Shown here piece after piece: positions 54,593 to 61,703 of a stretch of 64,000 nucleotides of DNA; position 1 is the stretch's first letter; each line of letters begins with the position of its first letter. The notes beneath the pieces were generated by a model that made no database searches, was not told the DNA's origin, and worked only from the letters and a program-made list of their open reading frames with translations. The stretch lies in assembly GCA_036268055.1 (NCBI GenBank), contig DATAUW010000009.1:120459-184458 (forward strand), in the 5' to 3' direction. This DNA comes from Verrucomicrobiia bacterium. Its GTDB lineage: Bacteria > Verrucomicrobiota > Verrucomicrobiia > Limisphaerales > Pedosphaeraceae. A program made the position numbers and the translations under genes.

Positions 54593-55765
54593 TCAGGCCG
54601 GGGTGATCTTTCCCAGAATAACGGAACGGCGCGCGCCGGTCGCGGACGGGACATTCGAAGGTTGCCCCTGCAAAGTTTCATGAGCGAGGATCGCGAATGC
54701 CATTGCTTCTTTGCCTGCGTTCGAGCCGCCGATGTCTTCCTGGGTCAGCAAGGTCGCGGGCGCGATTTTTTCGGCAAGCATTTTTCGCAAGGTTGAATTT
54801 TTTGCGCCGCCGCCGCCGAGGATAACTTGCAATTCTTTCTGCCCGCCCGGTCGAAGTTTTGGAAAAACAAAGCGTTGATAGGCGTCGTAAATCGTCGCCG
54901 TGGTAAAACCAGTTGCGGTGGCGACAATATCGGCGTCGGACAAGCGCAAGCGGCGCGCCGAACGAAACAGTTGTTGAACGAATGGCTCGCCGAATTCTTC
55001 GCGGCCCGTGGTTTTTGGTGGAGTGCGGTGTAGAAACGGATGTTGCAATAATTCGTGCAGCAACGACGGGTGAACTTTGCCGCGTGAGCCCCAGCGACCG
55101 TTTGTGTCGAATCGCTGCTGGCCATTGCTTAGCTTTGCGACGACGGCATCCATAACCATATTGCCCGGGCCGGTGTCGAAGGCTATCACTTGATCGAGCT
55201 TCGCGCGTGGCGGAAGAAAGGTGAGATTCCCGATGCCGCCGATATTTTGCAGGATGCGCGGGCGCGCCTCGTGCGTTTGCAATGCCCAGTCCACATACGT
55301 CACCAGCGGAGCCCCCTGCCCTCCCGCAGCCATATCACGCACACGAAAATCGGCGACAGTGAGAATGCCGGTAAGCTCGGCGATCACGGCGGCCTCGCCG
55401 ATTTGTAACGTGGAAGGATGCGCGGCGTTGGGCAGATGATGAATGGTCTGGCCGTGCGAACCGATGGCGGCGATGTCGCGCGGTTTTAATTTCGCCTGCT
55501 TGATAACGGCGAGCGCTGCGCGGGCAAAATGTTCACCAAGAAAAAAATTGAGTTCGCAAATCTCAGCCACATTTCCGTGCAGGCAGACATGCAGAATGTG
55601 TTGGCGCAAGGCTGGTGCGAAAGTTTGCTGGCGATGGGCGATCAACTGCGCGCGTAATTCACGGCCCGTGCCGGAGATTTTTGCGACGACGGCGTCTATC
55701 CCGTCCGTTGACGTGCCGGACATCAGGCCAATGATAAAATGAGAACGCGCAGACTGGTTTCGCAT
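54593..55765 (-). CDS. anmK: Anhydro-N-acetylmuramic acid kinase
   Basis: The 390-residue protein matches AnmK: GLMSGTSTDGIDAVVAKI at the N-terminus (ATP loop), GSHGQTIHHLPN, TLQIGEAAVIAELTGILTVADFRVRDMAAGGQGAPLV and FDTGPGNMVMDA. It phosphorylates and opens 1,6-anhydroMurNAc in peptidoglycan recycling. It converges on the kinase gene with a 34-base gap. Length normal. Confidence 0.93.
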   Translation of the reverse strand: MRNQSARSHFIIGLMSGTSTDGIDAVVAKISGTGRELRAQLIAHRQQTFAPALRQHILHVCLHGNVAEICELNFFLGEHFARAALAVIKQAKLKPRDIAAIGSHGQTIHHLPNAAHPSTLQIGEAAVIAELTGILTVADFRVRDMAAGGQGAPLVTYVDWALQTHEARPRILQNIGGIGNLTFLPPRAKLDQVIAFDTGPGNMVMDAVVAKLSNGQQRFDTNGRWGSRGKVHPSLLHELLQHPFLHRTPPKTTGREEFGEPFVQQLFRSARRLRLSDADIVATATGFTTATIYDAYQRFVFPKLRPGGQKELQVILGGGGAKNSTLRKMLAEKIAPATLLTQEDIGGSNAGKEAMAFAILAHETLQGQPSNVPSATGARRSVILGKITPA

Positions 55766-55806
55766 CTCAAAAAATTACCGAAGATACAAAGTGTGGACAA
55801 GCAACG

Positions 55807-56460
55807 TCATCGTTTGGCGCGGCGCGGAGGAAGAATGTTTTTGGCCGCAGTCACTCGGCGCGAAAGGTAATGACTATTGGCGAGACAAAAACGCAGCGGC
55901 AAATCCGCGGCTTGAGTGATGCCAATGCGCGTCGTCGTGAGCACGGGGCCGGTTTGTCTTAAAAATGATTTGAGATCCGGGTTTCTGGCGAGAAAAACTG
56001 GAGAAGCGATGTCGCAAATATCAGCTCCGTCGAAACTGCGATCAATGTTCATGGCTTCGCATAATTTTCCAGGGCCGTTGGTGAGTTGGTGCGGTTGTTT
56101 AACCGAACGATTCGCCGCCAGCAAATCGAACCCAAAGGTGGGTTCGATGGCGCGGATTAAAACGGCTTCGGCGATGCCGGCGCGCTGGCAGACGACGTTG
56201 AAGCACCAGTGATTGCCGTAAATAAAATAGACGTAGCCGTAGCCGGGTTCGCCCCACATGACCTGGTTGCGCTTGGTTTTGCCGCGAAACGAGTGAGCGG
56301 CGGCATCGCCAATGAGATACGCCTCGGTTTCGACAATCGCGCCACCGCATGGACCTTGCGGAGTGTTGCGGATGAGAAAGTGGCCGAGCAAACGCGTCGC
56401 GACGATGTCAGCGGAAGGTTCGCAGAAGGAACGCGGCAGCGCGGTGAATGAGGTCATCAT
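55807..56460 (-). CDS. mpg: 3-methyladenine DNA glycosylase (MPG/AAG family)
   Basis: The 217-residue product matches the mammalian-type alkyladenine glycosylase: ATRLLGHFLIRN, IVETEAYLIGDAAAHSFRGKTKRN, GYGYVYFIYGNHWCFNVVC and VLIRAIEP, with E45-type catalytic glutamate in IVETEAY. It removes alkylated purines. Its ATG follows directly on the stop of the M50 protease gene (TAAATG), so translation is coupled. An ATG one codon later is equally possible. Confidence 0.92.
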   Translation of the reverse strand: MMTSFTALPRSFCEPSADIVATRLLGHFLIRNTPQGPCGGAIVETEAYLIGDAAAHSFRGKTKRNQVMWGEPGYGYVYFIYGNHWCFNVVCQRAGIAEAVLIRAIEPTFGFDLLAANRSVKQPHQLTNGPGKLCEAMNIDRSFDGADICDIASPVFLARNPDLKSFLRQTGPVLTTTRIGITQAADLPLRFCLANSHYLSRRVTAAKNILPPRRAKR

Positions 56461-57294
56461 TTACTCCGCCTGCACGGGATGGGGAATTTGGACGTGCGAG
56501 ACGAACATGCCGACCACGAGAAAAAGTATGAGGCCAAAATAAAGGATGGCCATGATCCAGCGTTGCTCGGGCAGAACTTCGTAGTAACGCAGTTCGACGG
56601 CGGATTTTTTGCGAAACAGCGAGTATAATCGCGGCAACGAGAACACAAAGATCAGTAGCAAGATCAAATTAAAATGAATCAGCATCATCGCACCGATGAC
56701 GACGACGCCGACGAGCCACAACCACGGCGAGAGAGCGGTCACGATTCTGCCACCATCCAAAAATCCAATGGGCGCGAGGTTGAACAGGTTCAGGAAAAAA
56801 CCAGTGAAGGCGAGCGCGCTGAAGATGCCGTTGCCGGTAAAGGCATACAGGACATAACACGCGACGGCGCCCAGCGCGCCGAGCAACGGGCCGCCGATGC
56901 CGACCTGCGCCTCAATCCAGGCATTGCGCGGCGCTTGTTTGAGCGCAATCAGCGCGCCGAGGAACGGAATGAAAACCGGCGCGCCTACTTTCAAACCGAG
57001 TCGTTTGGCCGCGATCAAGTGTCCGCATTCATGTACGAATATCAGCATCACGAATCCAAACGCGTACCACCATCCCCAGATTCGCGCATAGAGCCAGCAG
57101 GAGATGAACATCGTGCCGCCGGTTTTCAGATAGGGCAATATCTTGAGGAGCGGCAGCAGCAGAAGTTTCATCTTCGCCAGCAAAGCGCCGAGAGCCGCGA
57201 CCGGTCCGGCGGCTCGTTTGATGGCTTTGCCGGTTCCCGACGCGGCGGGTTTTGGCGGTTCGATTACGGGTGGTGGCAGTTGCGCTGCGTCCAT
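56461..57294 (-). CDS. M50-family membrane metalloprotease (site-2 protease-like)
   Basis: The 277-residue membrane protein has the zinc motif HECGH (residues 88-92) in the second hydrophobic segment and the third ligand in NLAPIGFLDGGRI (D180). About six hydrophobic helices are present and no PDZ domain. The N-terminal ~50 residues are Pro/Ala-rich and basic. Such proteases cut membrane proteins, often anti-sigma factors, but no partner gene is adjacent. Coupled to the glycosylase gene downstream; 113 bases separate it from the divergent rescue-factor gene. Confidence 0.88.
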   Translation of the reverse strand: MDAAQLPPPVIEPPKPAASGTGKAIKRAAGPVAALGALLAKMKLLLLPLLKILPYLKTGGTMFISCWLYARIWGWWYAFGFVMLIFVHECGHLIAAKRLGLKVGAPVFIPFLGALIALKQAPRNAWIEAQVGIGGPLLGALGAVACYVLYAFTGNGIFSALAFTGFFLNLFNLAPIGFLDGGRIVTALSPWLWLVGVVVIGAMMLIHFNLILLLIFVFSLPRLYSLFRKKSAVELRYYEVLPEQRWIMAILYFGLILFLVVGMFVSHVQIPHPVQAE

Positions 57295-57407
57295 GAGATA
57301 AGGGTCGAGGGCATTTTTTAATTAGTCAAATTGAATCGCGATACAGCAAGGACTCGCTTGATTGCGTTATGATGATGGGCTAGTCTCAACGCAGGAGTAA
57401 GCCTCAC

Positions 57408-57770
57408 ATGAAACCGATCACGCAATTAAATGAAGCGGAACTTGAAGAGACGTTCTCGCGGGCGTCCGGGCCGGGCGGGCAAAATGTAAATAAAGTTTCG
57501 ACCCGCGTGACCCTGCGGCATCTGCCGACGAATATTGCGGTGACGGTGCAGGACGCGCGTTCGCAGGGGATAAACCGGCAACTTGCGCGCGAGCGGTTAT
57601 TGATGGCCTTGCAACAGCGTGAGCGCGATGCACAGGCAACGGCGCAACACGATCGTGAAAAAATCCGCCGTCAAAATGCGAAACGCCCCCGCGCGGTGAA
57701 GCGGCGAATGGTCGCAAACAAGCGGCATCGTGCGCTCATCAAAAAAGACCGGCGGCGGCAGGATGATTGA
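57408..57770 (+). CDS. GGQ-domain release-factor-like protein (ArfB/YaeJ type)
   Basis: The 120-residue protein contains ASGPGGQNVNKVSTRVTLRH with the catalytic GGQ at 23-25, and a strongly basic C-terminus (NAKRPRAVKRRMVANKRHRALIKKDRRR). This matches ArfB-type peptidyl-tRNA hydrolases, which rescue stalled ribosomes and whose basic tail enters the mRNA channel. There is no codon-recognition domain. AGGAG lies ten bases before the ATG. Converges on the MFS gene with six bases between stops. Confidence 0.85.
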   Translation: MKPITQLNEAELEETFSRASGPGGQNVNKVSTRVTLRHLPTNIAVTVQDARSQGINRQLARERLLMALQQRERDAQATAQHDREKIRRQNAKRPRAVKRRMVANKRHRALIKKDRRRQDD

Positions 57771-57776
57771 AAAAGT

Positions 57777-59042
57777 TTAGGCGAGCCTTCCGTATTTGCG
57801 GATCTCCGGCCAGAGAGCGGCGACGATGGCGACGACAATGATTGTGCCAACGCCGCCGGATACGACAGCAAATAGCGGCGAGGTGTAGCTTGCAACAAAG
57901 CCGGATTCAAATTCACCCATTTGATTTGAAGTGCCGATGAAAAGACTATTGACGGCGGAAACGCGACCGCGCATTTCGTCCGGCGTGAGTAGTTGAACCA
58001 AGGTATGCCGCACGACGACGCTGATATAATCCGTCGCGCCGCACAAAAAGAGCATTGCGAACGAGAGCCAGAAGTTCTTTGAAATACCAAACACGATGGT
58101 CGCAAGTCCGAAACCGACCACGGCCCAAAGAAGCGTTCGGCCAGCTTTTTGCAACGGCGGCCGATGCACGAGAATGATGGACATCAAAAGCGAGCCCATC
58201 GGCAATGCGCCTTGCAGCCAGCCCAAGCCGCTCGGCCCGACATGCAGAATGTCCCGCGCATACACCGGCAGCAACGCCGACGCGCCACCCAACAGGACGG
58301 CGAACAAATCGAGGGTGATGCTGCCGAGAACAATTTTCGTGCGATAGACGAATTTCAAACCGGCGGCGACGTTTTGCAGCGACATCGGTTCTTTGGCGGC
58401 GACTTTGTGATGGCTTCGCACCATGCCGATGAGCAGAGCGCATAAAATGGAAGCGACGACATTAATGACGTAAACCCATTTCGCCGTATGCGTGAGCGCA
58501 ATGAGCGCGCCGCCAGCAGCGGGCCCGGCCACGGCGGAGACCTGGAACGAACCGCTACTCCAAGTCACGGCCTTGGCGAATTGATGGCGCTCGACAAGTT
58601 GCGGCATGAACGAAGCGCTCGCTGCCCAAAGGTAAGTGCGCGCGCCGCCGAACAAAAAGAGACACGCATACATCCACATCACCGGGGCTTGAACGAACGA
58701 GACGGCCGCGAGTCCCGCGCACGCGATAGCCACGACTAACTGCATCCAGAGAATAACGAACTTGCGGTTGTAATTATCGGCGACATGCCCTGCGGGAAAG
58801 GTAAAGAGAAACATAGGGATGAGTTGCACGAGCCCGACGAATCCCAGCGCCATGGTGGCGTTCGTGCGTTCGTAAATCTCCCAGCCCACGGCGACGGCGA
58901 GCATCTGCTGTCCAAAGGACGCGATGAAACGGCCAATCAAATAGAGGAGAAAGTCGCGGTTCTTGAGCACGCCATACGGATCATTTGCGGGCTTCAAATC
59001 CAGCGGATCGGTTTGTTCCAACGAACCGCTGGCGTCACTCAT
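57777..59042 (-). CDS. MFS transporter (EntS/MefA-like exporter branch)
   Basis: The 421-residue protein has about 12 membrane helices and MFS landmarks: FLLYLIGRFIASFGQQMLAVAVGWEIYE, FTFPAGHVADNYNRKF and a repeated PLQKAGR loop in the second half. The layout fits the EntS/MefA branch of drug or siderophore exporters (MFS_3), but the substrate is unknown. ATG 59042 is preferred over TTG four codons earlier. Confidence 0.88.
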   Translation of the reverse strand: MSDASGSLEQTDPLDLKPANDPYGVLKNRDFLLYLIGRFIASFGQQMLAVAVGWEIYERTNATMALGFVGLVQLIPMFLFTFPAGHVADNYNRKFVILWMQLVVAIACAGLAAVSFVQAPVMWMYACLFLFGGARTYLWAASASFMPQLVERHQFAKAVTWSSGSFQVSAVAGPAAGGALIALTHTAKWVYVINVVASILCALLIGMVRSHHKVAAKEPMSLQNVAAGLKFVYRTKIVLGSITLDLFAVLLGGASALLPVYARDILHVGPSGLGWLQGALPMGSLLMSIILVHRPPLQKAGRTLLWAVVGFGLATIVFGISKNFWLSFAMLFLCGATDYISVVVRHTLVQLLTPDEMRGRVSAVNSLFIGTSNQMGEFESGFVASYTSPLFAVVSGGVGTIIVVAIVAALWPEIRKYGRLA

Positions 59043-59146
59043 ACGAAAATCCAAACATCATGGGCGAGAGCATAACATCGTTTCGCAAGCGGTCGAGTCC
59101 TGCTTGAAGAAACGGAAGAAAGACGATTGAGCAACGCAAAAAAATC

Positions 59147-59599
59147 TCAAACGAAAGAAGATTCTTCGCTGAGCATGTCAATGGCGTGTTCGGAAGAACC
59201 CGCGCCCTGGCGTTCCATGAGGACGAGATAGTCAATGATAGCTTCACGCTGGTCCGCGGACAATTTGCTCATGCGCACGGCGAAGTGGCCTTGCACTTCA
59301 TGGGAATATTCAAAGTGAAAACGGATGGCATCGGGGATCACATCGCCGCGTTCGTGACCGACCATCGAGACGAGCATGAACGCGGGGAGAAAATAATGGA
59401 ACGCTTCGGGGGTAAAGAGGCTGAGCGCGACGTGGTATTTGCGCAACTCTTCGATCGTATGGCCCTGCCAGGTTTTGCCTTTGAAAAATTCGGCAATGCG
59501 CCGGCATTCGGAGCAATGATAAGGACACCGGGTGATATTATTATCGCCGGGATAAGGAACGTCTTTGAAGGCCGCTTCGATGGTTGGTTTTAGTGCCAT
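59147..59599 (-). CDS. Hypothetical protein, DUF6714-like
   Basis: The 150-residue soluble protein shows KPTIEAAFKDVPYPGDNNIT, a CPYHCSEC cysteine/histidine cluster (residues ~25-32) that might bind metal, and SLFTPEAFHYFLPAFMLVSM. The last motif recalls the DUF6714 family as I remember it; I could not confirm this. No catalytic residues can be named. The stop of MFS and this gene are separated by about 100 bases with no clear signal. Confidence 0.55.
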   Translation of the reverse strand: MALKPTIEAAFKDVPYPGDNNITRCPYHCSECRRIAEFFKGKTWQGHTIEELRKYHVALSLFTPEAFHYFLPAFMLVSMVGHERGDVIPDAIRFHFEYSHEVQGHFAVRMSKLSADQREAIIDYLVLMERQGAGSSEHAIDMLSEESSFV

Positions 59600-59669
59600 A
59601 GCAATAAGCCCAGTAATCCGCCTAATTTAGACAAATAGCGGTCAAAGTCAATTCGCAACGGAGCCGAGG

Positions 59670-60008
59670 TTATTTCCGTTGCCGCCAGCTTTCACCGTCC
59701 CAGGCGAAAATCCGAGCGTGGCCAGCCCGTGCTTTTTTATTGGTTCGTTCTTTGTCAATGCGGCGGATGGCTTCGGAAACGGTTTCAAAAGCGGTTTGGC
59801 TATTGTCCGACCAGATGATCAGCACGCGCTTTTCGTGCGGTTCAAATACATTTCCTTCCAGTTCCAGCGGGGGGATATTCTCGCGGTCGCCGAAGAGGCT
59901 CATGCCGGAAGAAATGCGCCGCCACCGCGCCTTATCGCGATAGTTCTGGTAGAATACCAGCAGGAAGATAATTACGGTGATAAAGCCCGCGATGCACAAT
60001 TCTATCAT
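59670..60008 (-). CDS. Small hypothetical membrane-anchored protein
   Basis: The 112-residue protein has one N-terminal membrane helix (residues ~3-21) followed by a basic soluble domain with a beta/alpha pattern (KRVLIIWSDNSQTAFETVSEAIRRI). No family recognised. It starts 21 bases after the next upstream gene stop, so the two are probably co-transcribed. Confidence 0.5.
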   Translation of the reverse strand: MIELCIAGFITVIIFLLVFYQNYRDKARWRRISSGMSLFGDRENIPPLELEGNVFEPHEKRVLIIWSDNSQTAFETVSEAIRRIDKERTNKKARAGHARIFAWDGESWRQRK

Positions 60009-60029
60009 CTGATCAAGCGATTGCGGCCG

Positions 60030-60614
60030 TCACTGGGCCGCCGGAAACATGCACAACGCCACCGTCCAACCCGGTTCGCGCCCGTGGTCGTGGACGCAAA
60101 CATTCTGATGATGCCAATGAGGAAATCCCTGTTGCAAAGTTTCAGCAATGATGCGCACGTCGCTGTCTTTTTGAATGCCGCCCACCTCGAGACCATACTC
60201 GGCGTGCAACAAATCAATCGAATTGTAATCGGTGAACCATTCACAGCCGGCCGCGTCGAGAAGTTCGATCGCGCGGTCGCGGCTTTCAAGCAACTCGGGA
60301 TGGAAACTGAAATTGCCGGCAGTCTCGTCGCGCTCGAACACGCGCACGCGCACCCCGCGTGCGCGAAGGTGTTCCTCGATGCGCGGGATGATGCGGTCGC
60401 GCGCGGCGGTGGAAAATTCCTGCGGCTGGGCGTACCAATTAAAAAAGAGATGCACGCGTTGAGAAGATGGAACGCCGACGAGCACAGTAGTTTCGTGGTC
60501 TTGAAAGATGGGAAAGGTATATTCGCGATTGCCTTCGCGGTACAGGAGGCGTCCGGCACCCGGACTCGTCACCGAGTAATTCCATCGTTTTGCCAAAGCG
60601 GCAAGCATGCTCAT
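60030..60614 (-). CDS. Hypothetical protein of unknown function
   Basis: The 194-residue soluble protein has no signal peptide or membrane helix. Features are TVLVGVPSSQRVHLFFNWYAQ, an Arg-rich helical middle, and a C-terminus rich in His/Asp (HWHHQNVCVHDHGREPGW). The latter could bind a metal. I do not recognise a family. It precedes the small membrane-anchored gene and may function with it. Confidence 0.5.
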   Translation of the reverse strand: MSMLAALAKRWNYSVTSPGAGRLLYREGNREYTFPIFQDHETTVLVGVPSSQRVHLFFNWYAQPQEFSTAARDRIIPRIEEHLRARGVRVRVFERDETAGNFSFHPELLESRDRAIELLDAAGCEWFTDYNSIDLLHAEYGLEVGGIQKDSDVRIIAETLQQGFPHWHHQNVCVHDHGREPGWTVALCMFPAAQ

Positions 60615-60764
60615 AACGCTGGCTGCAAACTCTCTGCGAACTGACCTACTCTTACCACAAGCGGCGCAGGATGCAACTCGCGAATGGAAATGGAAGCGCT
60701 TTATCTTTCAGAAAGGGACGCATGATCGGAAACACCGCCGTCATGCAGGCAGCACGACTACTGG

Positions 60765-61520
60765 CTATTTAACCGTATTGACCAGCGGAGCCAATCCCTG
60801 GATGCGCACTTCCAAACGATCGCCGGATTCAATCGGGCCGACACCACTCGGCGTGCCGGTGCAAATCACATCGCCGGGCAGCAACGTCATGTTCGTGGAG
60901 ATGAAACTAACCAGGTGATAACAATTAAAGATGAGCTGGTTGGTGTTCGAGTTTTGGCGCAGTTGACCATTCTGGAAAAGCTGTATGGTCAAATCATGCG
61001 GGTCAATCTTCGTCTCGATGTACGGACCGAGCGGGGTGAAAGTATCGAAAGACTTGGCGCGCGCCCATTGGCTTTCCGCATTTTGAATGGTGCGGTCGCT
61101 GATGTCTTGCGAGGCCGTGTAGCCAAGGATATAGCGCGCAGCGGCAGCGGGAGTGACATTGCGCACGCGGCGGCCGATAACGATGGCCAGTTCTGCTTCG
61201 TAATCCGTGCGGTGATGCGGAAAAGGAATTTCGATCTTGCCGCCGTCAGGAATCAGCGAGGTCGTGGCCTTGAACCAGAACAACGGCTCCTTGGGCAACG
61301 GCTTGCCGCTTTCGCGGGCGTGGTCGGCGTAGTTGAGGCCCACGGCGATAATCTTGGACGGCGTGACCGGCGTCAAAGTCCGCAAGCCTTTGAACGGCGT
61401 CGGCTTTTTGTCGAAGGAAGGACTGCCGAAAACATCGCCTCGCAAACGAAACAGTTCGCCATCCACCACTTTGGCGTGGAATATCTCGTCGCCTTTTTGA
61501 AATCGCCCAATAGCTGCCAT
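60765..61520 (-). CDS. Fumarylacetoacetate-hydrolase-family protein
   Basis: The 251-residue protein shows the FAH fold: IIAVGLNYADHARESG, DYEAELAIVIGRR with metal-binding acids, GYTASQDISDRTIQ, and LLPGDVICTGTPSGVG. Members hydrolyse or decarboxylate 2-oxo or diketo acids in aromatic and sugar-acid breakdown; which reaction applies is unclear. ATG 61520 starts a complete N-terminus; a frame open from 61541 adds seven residues. Confidence 0.88.
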   Translation of the reverse strand: MAAIGRFQKGDEIFHAKVVDGELFRLRGDVFGSPSFDKKPTPFKGLRTLTPVTPSKIIAVGLNYADHARESGKPLPKEPLFWFKATTSLIPDGGKIEIPFPHHRTDYEAELAIVIGRRVRNVTPAAAARYILGYTASQDISDRTIQNAESQWARAKSFDTFTPLGPYIETKIDPHDLTIQLFQNGQLRQNSNTNQLIFNCYHLVSFISTNMTLLPGDVICTGTPSGVGPIESGDRLEVRIQGLAPLVNTVK

Positions 61521-61703
61521 ACGGTGTGAGATTAATAGCAAACCCCGGCCCCGTATCGCAAGCGAATTTGCGGGAAGACCCTCGAAAAGCCTGTATTTAT
61601 TGGCAAATGAGAAGAAAGATACGGTTGCGGAGATCGCTTGCCGCCTTGCGAAACTGGCATACGAGCAACTTTACTCCCGGCCAATCTATGACATAATGAC
61701 TGC

